Assembly: GCF_016907755.1 (NCBI RefSeq)
Contig: NZ_JAFBCN010000001.1
Coordinates: forward strand, 2,666,001-2,730,000
Length of the DNA: 64,000 nucleotides
DNA from: Cellulosimicrobium cellulans
Lineage (GTDB): Bacteria > Actinomycetota > Actinomycetes > Actinomycetales > Cellulomonadaceae
Reading direction: 5' to 3'
Part shown: positions 43,101 through 55,834 of the stretch, piece after piece
Layout: every line of letters begins with the position of its first letter
How positions within the stretch are numbered: position 1 is the first letter of the stretch
Program-made: the position numbers and the translations under genes
The notes under the pieces: model-generated
Databases searched by the model: none
What the model saw: the letters and a program-made list of their open reading frames with translations, nothing else
What the model was told of the DNA's origin: nothing

Positions 43101-45788
43101 ATGCGCACCGCCGAGATCCGCAAGCGCTGGCTCGACTACTTCGCCGACCGCGACCACACCGTCGTGCCCTCGGCGTCGCTCGTCTCCCCGGACCCGTCCA
43201 CGCTGTTCACCATCGCGGGCATGGTCCCGTTCATCCCGTACATGACGGGTGAGCAGACCCCGCCGTGGGACCGTGCGACCAGCGTCCAGAAGTGCGTGCG
43301 CACGCTCGACATCGACGAGGTCGGCAAGACGACGCGTCACGGCACGTTCTTCCAGATGAACGGCAACTTCTCCTTCGGGGACTACTTCAAGGAAGGCGCG
43401 ATCACCTACGCCTGGGACCTCGTCACGGGTCCGCGCGAGGAGGGCAAGTACGGGTTCGACCCGGAGACGGTCTGGGTGACCGTCTACCACGACGACGACG
43501 AGGCGCGGCAGCTCTGGAAGCGCATCGCCGGCCTGCCGGACGAGCGCATCCAGGCGCGCGGCAAGAAGGACAACTACTGGTCCACGGGCCAGCCCGGTCC
43601 CGCCGGCCCGTGCTCGGAGATCTACATCGACCGCGGCCCGGAGTTCGGCCAGGAGGGTGGCCCCGTCGTCGACGAGGACCGCTACCTCGAGATCTGGAAC
43701 CTCGTGTTCATGCAGTACGCGATCGACGACGTGAAGTCGAAGGAGGAGTTCCGGATCGTCTCGGAGCTCGCGCGCAAGAACATCGACACGGGCATGGGCC
43801 TGGAGCGCGTCGCCTACCTGCTCCAGGGCAAGGACAACCTCTACGAGATCGACGAGGTGTTCCCCGTCATCGCGGCCGCCGAGGCGCTCTCGGGCCGGCG
43901 CTACGGCGCGAACCGGGAGGACGACGTGCGCATGCGCGTCGTGGCCGACCACGTGCGCTCGGCGCTCATGATCATGAGCGACGGCGTGCGCCCCTCCAAC
44001 GAGGGCCGCGGCTACGTCCTGCGCCGCCTGCTGCGCCGCTCCGTGCGCGCGATGCGCCTGCTGGGCGTGGAGGACCGTGCGATGCCCGCGCTGCTCCCGG
44101 TGAGCCGCGACGCCATGGCGCCGTCGTACCCGGAGGTCGCGACCGACTTCGAGCGCATCTCGAACGTCGCCTACACCGAGGAGGACGCGTTCCGTCGCAC
44201 CCTCACCTCGGGGACGACGATCCTCGACACGGCCGTCACCAAGGCCAAGGCTGCCGCGGGGACGGGCGGGGTGCCGCTGCTCGGCGGCGACCAGGCGTTC
44301 GCCCTGCACGACACGTACGGCTTCCCGATCGACCTCACGCTCGAGATGGCCGCCGAGCAGGGTGTCCAGGTCGACGAGAAGGCGTTCCGCGCGCTCATGA
44401 CCGAGCAGCGCCAGCGCGCCCGCGCCGACGCGCTCGCCAAGCGCTCGGGCGGGGTCGACACGGCCGCCTACGAGTCGCTCGCGGGCGAGCTCTCCGCGCC
44501 GGTGGAGTTCCTCGGCTACACGGAGTCCTCGGCCTCCGTGCGCGTGGCCGGGCTGCTCGTCGACGGCGTGCCCGCTCCCGCCGCGACCGCGCCCGCCGAC
44601 GTCGAGGTCGTGCTCGACCGCACGCCGTTCTACGCGGAGGCCGGCGGCCAGCTCGCCGACCACGGCACGATCGTGCTCGACGGCGGCGCGACCATCGAGG
44701 TCGACGACGTCCAGCGCCCGATCAAGGGTCTGTCGGTGCACCGAGGCCGCCTCGTCGAGGGAACGGCGGCGCTCGGCGACCCCGGCACCGCGACGATCGA
44801 CCGCGACCGCCGCAAGGCGATCAGCCGTGCCCACTCCGCGACGCACATGATCCACAAGGCGCTCCAGGAGTCGCTCGGCAAGGAGTCGACCCAGGCCGGC
44901 TCGGAGAACGCGCCCAGCCGCATCCGCTTCGACTTCCGCCGCTCGTCGGCCGTGCCCGCGGGCGCGCTGTCGGAGATCGAGGAGCGGGTGAACACCCAGC
45001 TCCAGGAGAACCTCGAGGTCACGGACCAGCTCATGCCGATCACCGAGGCGCGCGCCCTGGGCGCGATGGCGCTGTTCGGCGAGAAGTACGGCGACGTCGT
45101 GCGCGTGGTGTCGATCGGCGGCGACTGGTCGCGCGAGCTGTGCGCCGGTACGCACGTGCAGCAGACGGGGCAGCTCGGCCTCGTCACGCTGCTCGGCGAG
45201 TCGTCCATCGGCTCGGGCGTGCGTCGCGTCGACGCGCTCGTCGGCGACGGCGCGTACGGCTTCCAGGCCAAGGAGCACGCGCTCGTCGGCCAGCTCACCG
45301 GCCTGCTCAACGTGCGGACCGAGGAGCTGCCCGACCGCGTGAGCTCGCTCGTGTCGCGGCTGCGCGACGCGGAGAAGGAGCTCGCGCAGCTCCGGCAGGG
45401 TCAGCTCCTCGCGGTGGCCGGCACGCTCGCCGCGGGCGCGGAGCTCGCGGGCGGCACGCGCGTCGTCGTGCACGACGCCGGCGAGGTTGCCTCCGCGGAC
45501 GACCTCCGTGCGCTGGCGCTCGACGTGCGCGGTCGCCTCGGCGAGTCCGAGCCCGCCGTCGTGGCGGTCGGGGGCGTCGCGAAGGACCGCCCGCAGGTGG
45601 TCGTCGTGACCAACGCGTCGGCCCGTGCCGCGGGCCTCCGCGCCGGCGTGCTCGCCAAGGCGGCCGCCCAGACGCTCGGCGGCGGCGGCGGCGGCAAGGA
45701 CGACATGGCCCAGGGCGGCGGCACGGACGTCTCGGCGCTGCCCGCCGCCCTGCAGGGCGTGCGCGACGGCGCTGCGGCGGCCGCGTGA
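43101..45788 (+). CDS. alaS: alanyl-tRNA synthetase
   Basis: Class II synthetase, 895 aa. Aminoacylation core '[20 protein letters not shown]', editing domain with the zinc-site motifs '[11 protein letters not shown]' and 'CAGTHV', and a C-terminal C-Ala domain ending '[15 protein letters not shown]', the glycine-rich signature. The ATG at 43101 opens on '[19 protein letters not shown]', the usual N-terminus. The stop overlaps ruvX by four bases, making alaS-ruvX-mltG-aroE one coupled unit. Confidence 0.97.
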   Translation: MRTAEIRKRWLDYFADRDHTVVPSASLVSPDPSTLFTIAGMVPFIPYMTGEQTPPWDRATSVQKCVRTLDIDEVGKTTRHGTFFQMNGNFSFGDYFKEGAITYAWDLVTGPREEGKYGFDPETVWVTVYHDDDEARQLWKRIAGLPDERIQARGKKDNYWSTGQPGPAGPCSEIYIDRGPEFGQEGGPVVDEDRYLEIWNLVFMQYAIDDVKSKEEFRIVSELARKNIDTGMGLERVAYLLQGKDNLYEIDEVFPVIAAAEALSGRRYGANREDDVRMRVVADHVRSALMIMSDGVRPSNEGRGYVLRRLLRRSVRAMRLLGVEDRAMPALLPVSRDAMAPSYPEVATDFERISNVAYTEEDAFRRTLTSGTTILDTAVTKAKAAAGTGGVPLLGGDQAFALHDTYGFPIDLTLEMAAEQGVQVDEKAFRALMTEQRQRARADALAKRSGGVDTAAYESLAGELSAPVEFLGYTESSASVRVAGLLVDGVPAPAATAPADVEVVLDRTPFYAEAGGQLADHGTIVLDGGATIEVDDVQRPIKGLSVHRGRLVEGTAALGDPGTATIDRDRRKAISRAHSATHMIHKALQESLGKESTQAGSENAPSRIRFDFRRSSAVPAGALSEIEERVNTQLQENLEVTDQLMPITEARALGAMALFGEKYGDVVRVVSIGGDWSRELCAGTHVQQTGQLGLVTLLGESSIGSGVRRVDALVGDGAYGFQAKEHALVGQLTGLLNVRTEELPDRVSSLVSRLRDAEKELAQLRQGQLLAVAGTLAAGAELAGGTRVVVHDAGEVASADDLRALALDVRGRLGESEPAVVAVGGVAKDRPQVVVVTNASARAAGLRAGVLAKAAAQTLGGGGGGKDDMAQGGGTDVSALPAALQGVRDGAAAAA

Positions 45789-46321
45789 CGGCCGTCCCCT
45801 GGCTGCCCGCCGACGACGGGCGCGCCCCCCTCCCGCGCGGGGCGCGCCTGGGCGTCGACGTGGGCAGCGTGCGCGTCGGGCTCGCGGCGAGCGACCCCGA
45901 CGGGCGCGTCGCGACCCCGGTCGAGACGCTCGCGCGCGACACGAAGGCCGGGGCCGCGGTCCCGACGGACGTCGCGCGCATCGCCGCCGAGGTCGACGAG
46001 CGCGGCGCCCAGGTGGTCTACGTCGGCCTCCCGCGCCACCTCTCCGGGGGAGAGGGTGCCGCCGCCCAGGGGGCGCGGGCGTACGCTGGACTGGTGGCAC
46101 GCGTCGTCGCACCGGTGCCGGTGCACCTCGTCGACGAGCGGATGACGACCGTCAGCGCGCACCAGGCGCTGCACGCGTCGGGACGCGCCGGCAAGAAGCA
46201 CCGCAGCGTCGTCGACCAGGCGGCCGCCGTTATCATTCTGCAATCCGCTCTCGACGCCGAGCGGGGCGCGGGGGCGCGCGCCGGAGAACCTGTAGACCCG
46301 ACAGGAGACCACCGACCGTGA
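45785..46321 (+). CDS. ruvX: Holliday junction resolvase-like RuvX (YqgF)
   Basis: RNase H-fold nuclease, 178 aa, implicated in pre-16S rRNA 5' end processing and possibly junction resolution. Motifs: '[17 protein letters not shown]', '[13 protein letters not shown]', '[13 protein letters not shown]' and '[15 protein letters not shown]', with the catalytic Asp/Glu/Asp residues in place. GTG at 45785 overlaps the alaS stop (GTGA). Confidence 0.92.
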   Translation: MTAVPWLPADDGRAPLPRGARLGVDVGSVRVGLAASDPDGRVATPVETLARDTKAGAAVPTDVARIAAEVDERGAQVVYVGLPRHLSGGEGAAAQGARAYAGLVARVVAPVPVHLVDERMTTVSAHQALHASGRAGKKHRSVVDQAAAVIILQSALDAERGAGARAGEPVDPTGDHRP

Positions 46322-47472
46322 CCGACCTGTTCGAACGGCCCGCCGTCCAGGGCGAGCAGCAGCCCGCGCGCTCGTCGCGCTCGGAGCAGCGCGCCCGCCG
46401 GGCGGCGAAGAAGCGACGCCAGCGCCGGCGTCGCCGCGCCCTCGTGGTGCTGCTCGTCTCCCTCCTCGTGGTGGGCGGCGCGGGGTACCTGCTGCTCAAC
46501 AACGCCTCCGACCTCTTCGGGTTCGCGAACCCGCTGGAGGCCAAGGACTTCGAGGGGCCGGGCACCGACCCCGTCGACGTCGTCATCGAGCCCGGCTCGA
46601 CCGGCCGCGACATGGGCGCGGTCCTGACCGAGGCCGGCGTCGTCGCCAGCTCGGCTGCCTTCGCGAAGGCGTTCGAGGAGAACCCGAACGCGGGGAAGAT
46701 CCAGCCGGGCACCCACACGCTGCTCCTCGGCATGCCGGCCAAGGACGCCGTCGCGCGCCTCGTGGCGAACGACTCGCGCGTCGAGACCAAGATCACGATC
46801 CCCGAGGGCTACACGGTCAAGCAGATCCTCGAGAAGGCGTCCTCGGTGACGGACATCCCCGTCGCCGACTTCGAGGCCGCGATGGCCGACACCACCGCCA
46901 TGGGCCTGCCCGCGGAGGCGAACGGCAACTACGAGGGCTGGCTCTACCCGACGACGTACGTCCTCGAGCCGGGAGACGTCAACGCGACGGGGATCATCCA
47001 GAGCATGGTCAGCCAGACCACGAGCGAGCTCGCCGACCTCGGCGTCCCGCCGGAGCGCTTCCAGGAGGTGCTCACGATGGCGTCGATCGTCGAGTGGGAG
47101 GGCAAGAACGCGGAGCAGCGCGGGATGGTCGCGCGGGTCATCTACAACCGCATCGCGGACGGCATGCCTCTCGGCATGGACGCGATCGACGTCTACGGGC
47201 TCGGCAAGCCGGCGAACGAGATCACGACCGAGGAGTTCCAGAACCCCGACCTGCCCTACGCGTCGCGCGTCCACCAGGGCCTTCCCCCGACCCCGATCGG
47301 GAGCCCCAGCCGCGAGAGCGTGGAGGCGGTCATGAACGCCCCCGACGGCCCGTGGCTCTGGTACGTGACCGTCAACCTGGACACGGGCGAGACGAAGTTC
47401 ACCGACACGTACGCCGAGTTCGAGCAGTTCAAGCAGGAGTACCGGCAGTGGCTCGCGGAGAACGGCGGGTGA
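46318..47472 (+). CDS. mltG: endolytic murein transglycosylase MltG
   Basis: Cuts nascent peptidoglycan strands at the membrane and so limits glycan length. 384 aa: a very basic cytoplasmic start (RRAAKKRRQRRRRR, 27-40), one transmembrane helix (41-60), a LysM-like region, then the YceG domain. The catalytic Glu is E259 in 'MASIVEWEGKN', followed by 'RGMVARVIYNRI' and 'SRVHQGLPPTPIGSPS', the family signatures. The GTG start overlaps ruvX and the stop overlaps aroE. Confidence 0.94.
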   Translation: MTDLFERPAVQGEQQPARSSRSEQRARRAAKKRRQRRRRRALVVLLVSLLVVGGAGYLLLNNASDLFGFANPLEAKDFEGPGTDPVDVVIEPGSTGRDMGAVLTEAGVVASSAAFAKAFEENPNAGKIQPGTHTLLLGMPAKDAVARLVANDSRVETKITIPEGYTVKQILEKASSVTDIPVADFEAAMADTTAMGLPAEANGNYEGWLYPTTYVLEPGDVNATGIIQSMVSQTTSELADLGVPPERFQEVLTMASIVEWEGKNAEQRGMVARVIYNRIADGMPLGMDAIDVYGLGKPANEITTEEFQNPDLPYASRVHQGLPPTPIGSPSRESVEAVMNAPDGPWLWYVTVNLDTGETKFTDTYAEFEQFKQEYRQWLAENGG

Positions 47473-48347
47473 GCGCGACGCGCGCGCCGCGACGGGCGGC
47501 CGTCCTCGGCCACCCCGTCGCCCACTCGCTGTCCCCGGTGCTGCACCGCGCCGCGTACGAGGCGCTCGGCCTCGACGGCTGGACGTACGAGGCGATCGAC
47601 ACGACCGAGGAGCAGCTCCCGGCCCTCGTCAACGGTCTCGACGCGTCGTGGGCGGGCCTGAGCCTGACCATGCCGCTCAAGCACGCCGTGATCCCGCTGC
47701 TCGACCACGTCGACCCGCTCGCGAACGTCGTCGGCGCGGTGAACACGCTCGTCGTGCAGCCCACGGGCGGCCGGCGCCCGACGTTCGTGGGGACCAACAC
47801 CGACGTGCACGGGCTCGTCGCCGCGCTCCGCGAGGGTCTGGGGGAGCGGGACGCGCGGACCGCCGTCGTGCTCGGGGCGGGCGCGACCGCCGCGTCGACG
47901 CTCGCCGCTCTCGCCGAGCTCGGCTGCCCGACGCCGACGGTCCTGGTGCGCTCGCTCGGGCGCACCGGCACGCTCCAGCGCGCGGCGCACCGCATGGGCG
48001 TCGAGCCGCGCTTCGAGATCCTCGACCCGTCGTCCTCCGCACTGCGCGACCGCCTCGGGCGGGCCGACGCGGTCGTCGCGACCCTTCCGTCGCGTGCGGC
48101 CGACCCGGTGGCCGAGGCGCTGGCACAGGCGGCCGCGCCCGTCGCAGGCGTGCTGCTCGACGTGGTCTACGACCCTCGACCCACCGCGCTCTCGGCGGCC
48201 TGGGCCGCGGCGGGCGGCACCGTGGTCGGCGGCGAGCGCATGCTCCTGCACCAGGCGGCCGAGCAGGTGCGGCTCATGACGGGCAAGGTGGTCCCGCTGG
48301 AGGCGATGGACCGGGCGCTCACGTCAGCGCTGGACGTCCCGGCCTGA
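47469..48347 (+). CDS. aroE: shikimate dehydrogenase
   Basis: Reduces 3-dehydroshikimate to shikimate with NADPH; 292 aa. Substrate-site signatures 'GHPVAHSLSPVLHRAAY', catalytic Lys in 'LTMPLKHAV', and 'VGAVNTL', 'NTDVHG' are intact, with the nucleotide loop 'VLGAGATAAST'. GTG at 47469 overlaps the mltG stop. It is separated from the other aro genes by an opposite-strand prepilin peptidase gene. Confidence 0.95.
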   Translation: MSATRAPRRAAVLGHPVAHSLSPVLHRAAYEALGLDGWTYEAIDTTEEQLPALVNGLDASWAGLSLTMPLKHAVIPLLDHVDPLANVVGAVNTLVVQPTGGRRPTFVGTNTDVHGLVAALREGLGERDARTAVVLGAGATAASTLAALAELGCPTPTVLVRSLGRTGTLQRAAHRMGVEPRFEILDPSSSALRDRLGRADAVVATLPSRAADPVAEALAQAAAPVAGVLLDVVYDPRPTALSAAWAAAGGTVVGGERMLLHQAAEQVRLMTGKVVPLEAMDRALTSALDVPA

Positions 48348-48395
48348 CATGCGTCCCCGCGTCGCGAGGCCTGCCGGCCCGGCGCGAGGCACTGC

Positions 48396-49037
48396 TCACG
48401 CGGGCGCGTACGCCCCGACCACCGCGCCGCCGAGCACGGCGGCGACGCCCGCACCGGCGACCATGAAGGGTCCGAACGGCACGGCGGTGTCCCGACGTGC
48501 TCGTCGCAGGACGACCAGCCCGAGCGCCCACACGCCGCCGAGCAGGAACGGCAGGACGAGTCCGGTGACCAGGTCGCCCCACCCGAGCCACGCGAGCGGC
48601 GTGCCGAGCATCCCCGCGAGCTTGACGTCGCCGAAGCCGAGACCCGGCGGGTACGCGATCCGGAGCGCGGCGTAGGCGCCGAAGCCCAGGGCGCCCCCGA
48701 CGAGCGCGCGCACGAGGGCGGCGTCGTCCCCGGTCCCGAGCGCGGCGACGGCGAGGAGCAGGACCGCACCGAGCCACGTCGGCAGGACGACGACGTCGGG
48801 CAGGCGGTGCGTGCGCGCGTCGATCACGGCCACGAGCGCGCCGGCCCCGGCGACGAGCACGAGGGCCGGCGTCGCCCACGACAGACCTGACCACCAGGCC
48901 GCGCCCAGCGCCGCGAGCACCGTGAGAGCCGCGCCCGGCCGGCCCGCGACGCGCGCCTCCCGCGCCAGGTCGTCGCGCCGACGTCGTCCCCACGTCTCCG
49001 GCCGGTCGGTCGTCGTCCTGTCCCCCTGCTGGACCAT
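48396..49037 (-). CDS. A24-family prepilin peptidase, short form
   Basis: 213-aa integral membrane aspartyl protease. The two active-site Asp motifs are visible: '[14 protein letters not shown]' and '[15 protein letters not shown]' (GxGDxK). It lacks the N-terminal cysteine-rich methyltransferase domain of full-length PilD, like the enzymes serving tad/Flp pili or competence pseudopili in Gram-positives. No pilin genes lie in the window. A homologue (Rv2551c) sits next to aroE in M. tuberculosis. ATG 49037 has a -10 seven bases before it. Confidence 0.9.
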   Translation of the reverse strand: MVQQGDRTTTDRPETWGRRRRDDLAREARVAGRPGAALTVLAALGAAWWSGLSWATPALVLVAGAGALVAVIDARTHRLPDVVVLPTWLGAVLLLAVAALGTGDDAALVRALVGGALGFGAYAALRIAYPPGLGFGDVKLAGMLGTPLAWLGWGDLVTGLVLPFLLGGVWALGLVVLRRARRDTAVPFGPFMVAGAGVAAVLGGAVVGAYAPA

Positions 49038-49044
49038 GCGCGGC

Positions 49045-49050
49045 ACGGTA
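49045..49050 (-). promoter_or_regulatory. -10 element for the prepilin peptidase gene
   Basis: TACCGT on the minus strand, 7 bases before ATG 49037, no ribosome site; leaderless transcript likely. Confidence 0.45.
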
Positions 49051-49214
49051 GCGCGCCCGCGACGGCGCGCGCCGCCGTCGTCCACAGCGTGCCGGACGGC
49101 CCGTCCTCTCCCCGGATCCGGCGCGCGGCTCGCCCCGAGGCGCCGTCCGCGACCGCCGGTCCGCACTGCGGGCGCCCGCCGGGACGTGCGCGCCGACGTG
49201 GGAGGATGGCGATC

Positions 49215-52209
<2,995 letters not shown>

Positions 52210-52228
52210 CGTCGCGACGCCCGCGCGC

Positions 52229-53011
52229 TCACGCCCACAGGCCGCGCGCCCGGAGCACGTCGCGCAGCAGGTCCGCGCGGTCGGTGACGATCCCGTCGAC
52301 CCCGAGGTCCAGCAGCCGGTGCATCGTCGCGCGGTCGTTCACGGTCCACGCGTGCACCGCGACGCCTGCCCGGTGCGCGGCGCGCACGAAACCCGAGTCG
52401 ACGACGCGCACCCAGCCCCCGCGCACGGGGACCTGGAGGCAGTCGACCGAGCGCGCCGCGAGGCGGGCCAGCGCGTCCGTGCGCGCCCTCCCGGCGAGGA
52501 ACATGCCCAGGACCGCGCCTCGCGCCCCCGAGACGGTGACAGGGCGCGAGAGCCGTGCCACCGTCGCCTCCCGGCGCGACGCCGCGAACGACGCGACGCA
52601 CACGCGGTCGTGCGCGCGCGTGCGCTCGATCGCCCGCGCGACCGGCTCGGCGGCCGCCGCGGACTTCACGTCGACGTTCACGCGCAGGTCCGGCCACGTG
52701 CCCAGCACGTCCTCGAGCGACGGCACGGGCTCGGTCCCGCCGATCCGGGCCGCGCGCACGGTCCGCCACGGGAGGTCGGCGACGAGCCCGTGCGCGTCCG
52801 TCGTGCGGTCCAGGGACGCGTCGTGGAGCGCGACGGCGACCCCGTCCGCCGTCGCGTGGGCGTCCGTCTCGACGTACCGCAGCCCGAGGTCGCGCGCGGC
52901 GGCGAAGGCCGCCATGGAGTTCTCCAGGCCCGCGCGCGAGAACCCGCGGTGCGCGAGCGCGACGAACGGCGCCTCGAGGTAGCCGCCGGCGCGGTCCGCG
53001 GCGACGCTCAC
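52229..53011 (-). CDS. glycerophosphodiester phosphodiesterase
   Basis: Hydrolyses glycerophosphodiesters to glycerol 3-phosphate and an alcohol; 260 aa TIM barrel. 'ALAHRGFSRAGLENSMAAF' gives the HR and E residues, 'YVETDAHATADGVAVALHD' the metal-binding E/D and the catalytic His. No signal peptide, so cytoplasmic. GTG at 53011 overlaps the stop of the alpha/beta hydrolase gene, suggesting a joint role in lipid turnover. Confidence 0.9.
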   Translation of the reverse strand: MSVAADRAGGYLEAPFVALAHRGFSRAGLENSMAAFAAARDLGLRYVETDAHATADGVAVALHDASLDRTTDAHGLVADLPWRTVRAARIGGTEPVPSLEDVLGTWPDLRVNVDVKSAAAAEPVARAIERTRAHDRVCVASFAASRREATVARLSRPVTVSGARGAVLGMFLAGRARTDALARLAARSVDCLQVPVRGGWVRVVDSGFVRAAHRAGVAVHAWTVNDRATMHRLLDLGVDGIVTDRADLLRDVLRARGLWA

Positions 53012-54030
53012 GCCGCCACCCGGGCCGCGTGCTCGTCGAGCCAGCCGGTGAGGGCGCTCAGATACCTCGCGCGCGGGCCGTCGGCGGAGAGCGTGAGGTC
53101 GTGCACGGCGCCGGCGACGACGAGCTCCGTCACGTCGCGCCCGAGCCGCGGTGCGAGCCGGGCGATCTGGGCGACGTCGAGCACGGTGTCGCTCGCGTCG
53201 AGGTCCCGCTCGCGGTCCGGGCTCGTCGGGTCGTCCGTCCCGGACCGCTCGGCCCGGGCGACGAGCACCGGGCACGCGACCTCCAGGCCGCGCGCCACGC
53301 GCGCGTGCCCCTGCCGCACCGCCCGCAGCCAGCCGGCCCGCACCGGCACGCCCTCGGGACGCTTCAGCGTGGTGTCGAACGTCCACCGGCCGCCCCGGTC
53401 CGCGAGCAGGTGCCCGGTGTACGCGGAAGGCCCCGCGCTGACGACCGTCAGCGGGCTCCACGGCCCGACGGCGTCCAGCACCCGCGTCCCCACCGTCCGC
53501 TCGACCCACGACGCGCGCAGGTCGAGGAACGGGCTGTCGAGCACGAGCGCGTCGCACCCGCCACCACCCCGGTGGGCGTGGGCCCACAGCGCCGCGACGA
53601 GGCCGCCCGTCGAGTGCGCGTGCACGACCACCGGGCCCGGCGTCCGCCGCGCGGCCGCGACCGCCACGCCGAGGTCCGCCGCCGTCTCGCGCAGGTCGTC
53701 CACGTAGTGCGGCACCTGCCCCGGACGCAGCGACCGGCCCGCGCGCCGCAGGTCCACGCCCAGCGCGTCCCACCCCGCCTCGGCGAGCGCCGCGACGACG
53801 TGGTCCTGGAAGACGTAGTCGTTGTAGCCGTGGACGAGGACGACGGTCCCTGCCGGACGTGCCGGTCGGTGCGCGCGCCGCACCAGCGTCAGGACCGGCG
53901 GGACCGCCTCGCGCGCGCTGCCCGGCGTGGCGACGCCCGGCAGCCGCGGGGCCGGGAGCTCGAGCGACTCCCACCCCTCGACCAGCGCGTCGGGCTCCCA
54001 GCGGGCGCGGGGGACGGCGACGAGGCTCAC
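53008..54030 (-). CDS. alpha/beta hydrolase, monoacylglycerol lipase-like
   Basis: Serine hydrolase of 340 aa. The oxyanion segment 'VVLVHGYNDYVFQDHVVAAL' and nucleophile elbow 'VVHAHSTGGLVAALWAH' (Ser in H-S-T-G-G) are clear; the final His is probably in 'AGAVHDLTLS'. The lipase-like role fits the downstream GDPD gene with which it overlaps by four bases. GTG 54030 is preferred: longer versions would run across the aroQ promoter and start. Confidence 0.85.
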   Translation of the reverse strand: MSLVAVPRARWEPDALVEGWESLELPAPRLPGVATPGSAREAVPPVLTLVRRAHRPARPAGTVVLVHGYNDYVFQDHVVAALAEAGWDALGVDLRRAGRSLRPGQVPHYVDDLRETAADLGVAVAAARRTPGPVVVHAHSTGGLVAALWAHAHRGGGGCDALVLDSPFLDLRASWVERTVGTRVLDAVGPWSPLTVVSAGPSAYTGHLLADRGGRWTFDTTLKRPEGVPVRAGWLRAVRQGHARVARGLEVACPVLVARAERSGTDDPTSPDRERDLDASDTVLDVAQIARLAPRLGRDVTELVVAGAVHDLTLSADGPRARYLSALTGWLDEHAARVAA

Positions 54031-54137
54031 CCCGCCAGCGTGCCCGACGGCGCGGCCCGCCGCGCGTCGAGAAGCCCCCGTGCCGTGGGGCCCGACCACG
54101 GCACGAGCACGTACGCGCCGCACGCCCACGGCGCCGC

Positions 54138-54143
54138 TAGGCT
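54138..54143 (+). promoter_or_regulatory. -10 element for aroQ
   Basis: TAGGCT, 8 bases before the aroQ ATG; leaderless transcript likely. Confidence 0.5.
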
Positions 54144-54151
54144 CGGGCGCC

Positions 54152-54598
54152 ATGGAACGCGTGCTGGTCCTCAACGGACCCAACCTCGGCCGGCTCGGTG
54201 TGCGCGAGCCGGAGATCTACGGCTCGGCGTCGATGGTCGACCTCCAGGAGTCCGCGGTCGCGTGGGGGAGCGCGCTCGACCTCACGGTCGACGTGCGCCA
54301 GACCGACGACGAGGCCGAGCTCGTGGGCTGGCTCCACGAGGCCGTCGACGCGCGCGCCCACGTGGTGCTCAACCCGGCCGCGTTCACCCACTACTCCTAC
54401 GCCGTGCGCGACGCCGCGGCGCAGGTCACGACCTCCGGCCTCCTGCTCGTCGAGGTGCACCTGAGCAACCCCGCGGCACGCGAGGCGTTCCGCAGCCACT
54501 CGGTCGTCGGAGCGGTCGCCACGGGGACGATCGCGGGGTTCGGGTTCGACTCCTACCGCCTCGCGCTCGAAGCGCTCGCAGCCCGGCTGCGGGGCTGA
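54152..54598 (+). CDS. aroQ: type II 3-dehydroquinate dehydratase
   Basis: Third step of the shikimate pathway; 148 aa, forms dodecamers in this family. 'VLNGPNLGRLGVREPEIYG' holds the catalytic Tyr, 'LNPAAFTHYSYAVRDA' the Asn/His region, and 'VEVHLSNPAAREAFRSHSVV' the conserved His and Arg. Transcribed from its own promoter, not coupled to aroB because the lipase/GDPD pair intervenes. Confidence 0.95.
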   Translation: MERVLVLNGPNLGRLGVREPEIYGSASMVDLQESAVAWGSALDLTVDVRQTDDEAELVGWLHEAVDARAHVVLNPAAFTHYSYAVRDAAAQVTTSGLLLVEVHLSNPAAREAFRSHSVVGAVATGTIAGFGFDSYRLALEALAARLRG

Positions 54599-54627
54599 CG
54601 TCGGGTCCTCCGCTCCCCACCGTCCGC

Positions 54628-54647
54628 CTTGATCTCTCGCGATCAAG
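54628..54647. repeat. CTTGATC/GATCAAG inverted repeat upstream of the SatD-like gene
   Basis: Perfect 7-bp inverted repeat (54628-54634, 54641-54647) with 6-base spacer. A second pair of the same half-site, CTTGA (54656-54660) and TCAAG (54671-54675), overlaps the promoter. Looks like a multi-site operator. Confidence 0.6.
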
Positions 54648-54656
54648 TCCCCATGC

Positions 54657-54685
54657 TTGATTCCTCCCTCTCAAGGGTCTAGCCT
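54657..54685 (+). promoter_or_regulatory. promoter of the SatD-like gene
   Basis: TTGATT (54657-54662), 17-base spacer, TAGCCT (54680-54685), then 7 bases to the ATG at 54693. A near-consensus vegetative promoter giving a leaderless message, overlapped by CTTGA/TCAAG half-sites. Confidence 0.75.
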
Positions 54686-54692
54686 GGATCGC

Positions 54693-55343
54693 ATGTTCGT
54701 CCTCACCGTCGACCAGCGCGGGAGCACGGGCCACCCGGACCGGGTGCCCGAGGTGCTCGCGCGCCTGGGCGAGCTCCTCGACGGCCGCCCCGGCGTCGTG
54801 GTCCCGTTCGACCGGACCGTGGGCGACGAGGTGCAGGGCGTGCTCGGCGACGCCGGCACCGTGGTCGACGTCGTGCTGGACCTGCTGCGCGACGGCGGCT
54901 GGAGCGTCGGCGTCGGCGCCGGGAGCGTCGACGAGCCCCTGCCGGCGGTCTCGCGCGAGGCCTCGGGGGAGGCGTTCGTGCGGGCGCGGGAGGCGGTCGA
55001 GCAGGCCAAGTCGCGTGCGGCGACGGCGCCCGTCGCCGTCCGGGGCGAGCCGTCGGCGCGGGCGGCCGAGGTCGAGGCGCTCCTGCGTCTCCTCGCGGCG
55101 GTCGTGGAGCGGCGGACCGCGCCGGGGTGGGAGGCGGTCGACACGCTCGCGCGTGTGGGTGGCACCCAGAAGGATGTGGCCCGCGTGCTCGGGGTCTCCG
55201 AGCAGGCGGTGAGCCAGCGGCTGCGCGTCGCGCTGTGGCCCGAGGAGGCGGCGGTGCGACCCGTGGTGGCGAGGCTGTTGGGCGAGCTCAGGTCGAGTCG
55301 TCAGGGTGAGCCGTTCGAGGATCCGCGGGAGGGTGGGAGATGA
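54693..55343 (+). CDS. SatD-like protein with C-terminal helix-turn-helix
   Basis: 216-aa cytoplasmic protein. The N-terminal part '[20 protein letters not shown]' and '[17 protein letters not shown]' resemble the SatD family (possibly related to nucleotide-cyclase-like folds). The C-terminus has a helix-turn-helix, '[20 protein letters not shown]', suggesting DNA binding. Repeated CTTGA/TCAAG sites over its own promoter suggest autoregulation. ATGA overlap with the membrane protein downstream makes a two-gene unit. Family label moderately sure; function unknown. Confidence 0.7.
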   Translation: MFVLTVDQRGSTGHPDRVPEVLARLGELLDGRPGVVVPFDRTVGDEVQGVLGDAGTVVDVVLDLLRDGGWSVGVGAGSVDEPLPAVSREASGEAFVRAREAVEQAKSRAATAPVAVRGEPSARAAEVEALLRLLAAVVERRTAPGWEAVDTLARVGGTQKDVARVLGVSEQAVSQRLRVALWPEEAAVRPVVARLLGELRSSRQGEPFEDPREGGR

Positions 55344-55831
55344 CGGACCCGGTGTCGGTCGTGCTGGTCGTGCTGGTGTGGGTCGTCGCGCTCGTCGCGA
55401 GCGTGCTCGGCGGAGGGCCCGTGACGCAGTGGGTGCTGCGCGCCGCGGCACGCTCCGGCGACCCGGCACGCTCGGGCTCCGGCGGTGCGGGGCGCGGGAG
55501 GGCCCGGTCCGCCGCGGCGGACCCGGCCGCCGTCCCCGTCCCCCCGCCGCCGCCTCCGGCGACCGGGCCCATCGGCACCGAGGCCGTCAAGGCGCTGCGC
55601 GGCGGCACGTGGATCGGGATCCTCGAACGGTTCGCCATCACCGGCTGCCTCCTCGCCGGCGAGCCTGGCGGGATCGCCTTCGTCGTGGCGATCAAGGGCC
55701 TCGGGCGCTACCCGGAGCTGCGCGAGCACCCTGTGGCGTCCGAGCGGTTCGTCATCGGGACGCTCGCCTCGATGTGCTGGGCGGCGACCGTGGGCGTCGT
55801 GGCGAACGCGGTCCTCGTCGCGCTCCGGTAA
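55340..55831 (+). CDS. membrane protein partner of the SatD-like gene (DUF3307-tail-like)
   Basis: 163-aa protein: N-terminal membrane helix (about 5-24), an Arg/Ala/Pro-rich loop with a poly-Pro run (about 35-75), then two more hydrophobic segments. '[15 protein letters not shown]', '[15 protein letters not shown]' and '[15 protein letters not shown]' resemble the C-terminal half of DUF3307 proteins, which are often next to satD genes; the N-terminal half of that family is not recognised here. Co-translated with the SatD-like protein. Confidence 0.65.
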   Translation: MTDPVSVVLVVLVWVVALVASVLGGGPVTQWVLRAAARSGDPARSGSGGAGRGRARSAAADPAAVPVPPPPPPATGPIGTEAVKALRGGTWIGILERFAITGCLLAGEPGGIAFVVAIKGLGRYPELREHPVASERFVIGTLASMCWAATVGVVANAVLVALR

Positions 55832-55834
55832 GAT
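55829..55834 (+). promoter_or_regulatory. -10 element for efp
   Basis: TAAGAT, overlapping the TAA stop of the preceding gene, about 108 bases before efp. The leader contains a 6-bp hairpin (55877-55882 with 55887-55892). Confidence 0.45.

Noticed and set aside
42585-46112. A 1175-codon open frame on the minus strand across alaS and ruvX
   Set aside because: Shadow of alaS produced by GC-rich codons; Arg/Val/Glu/His composition without motifs, and the plus-strand gene is certain.
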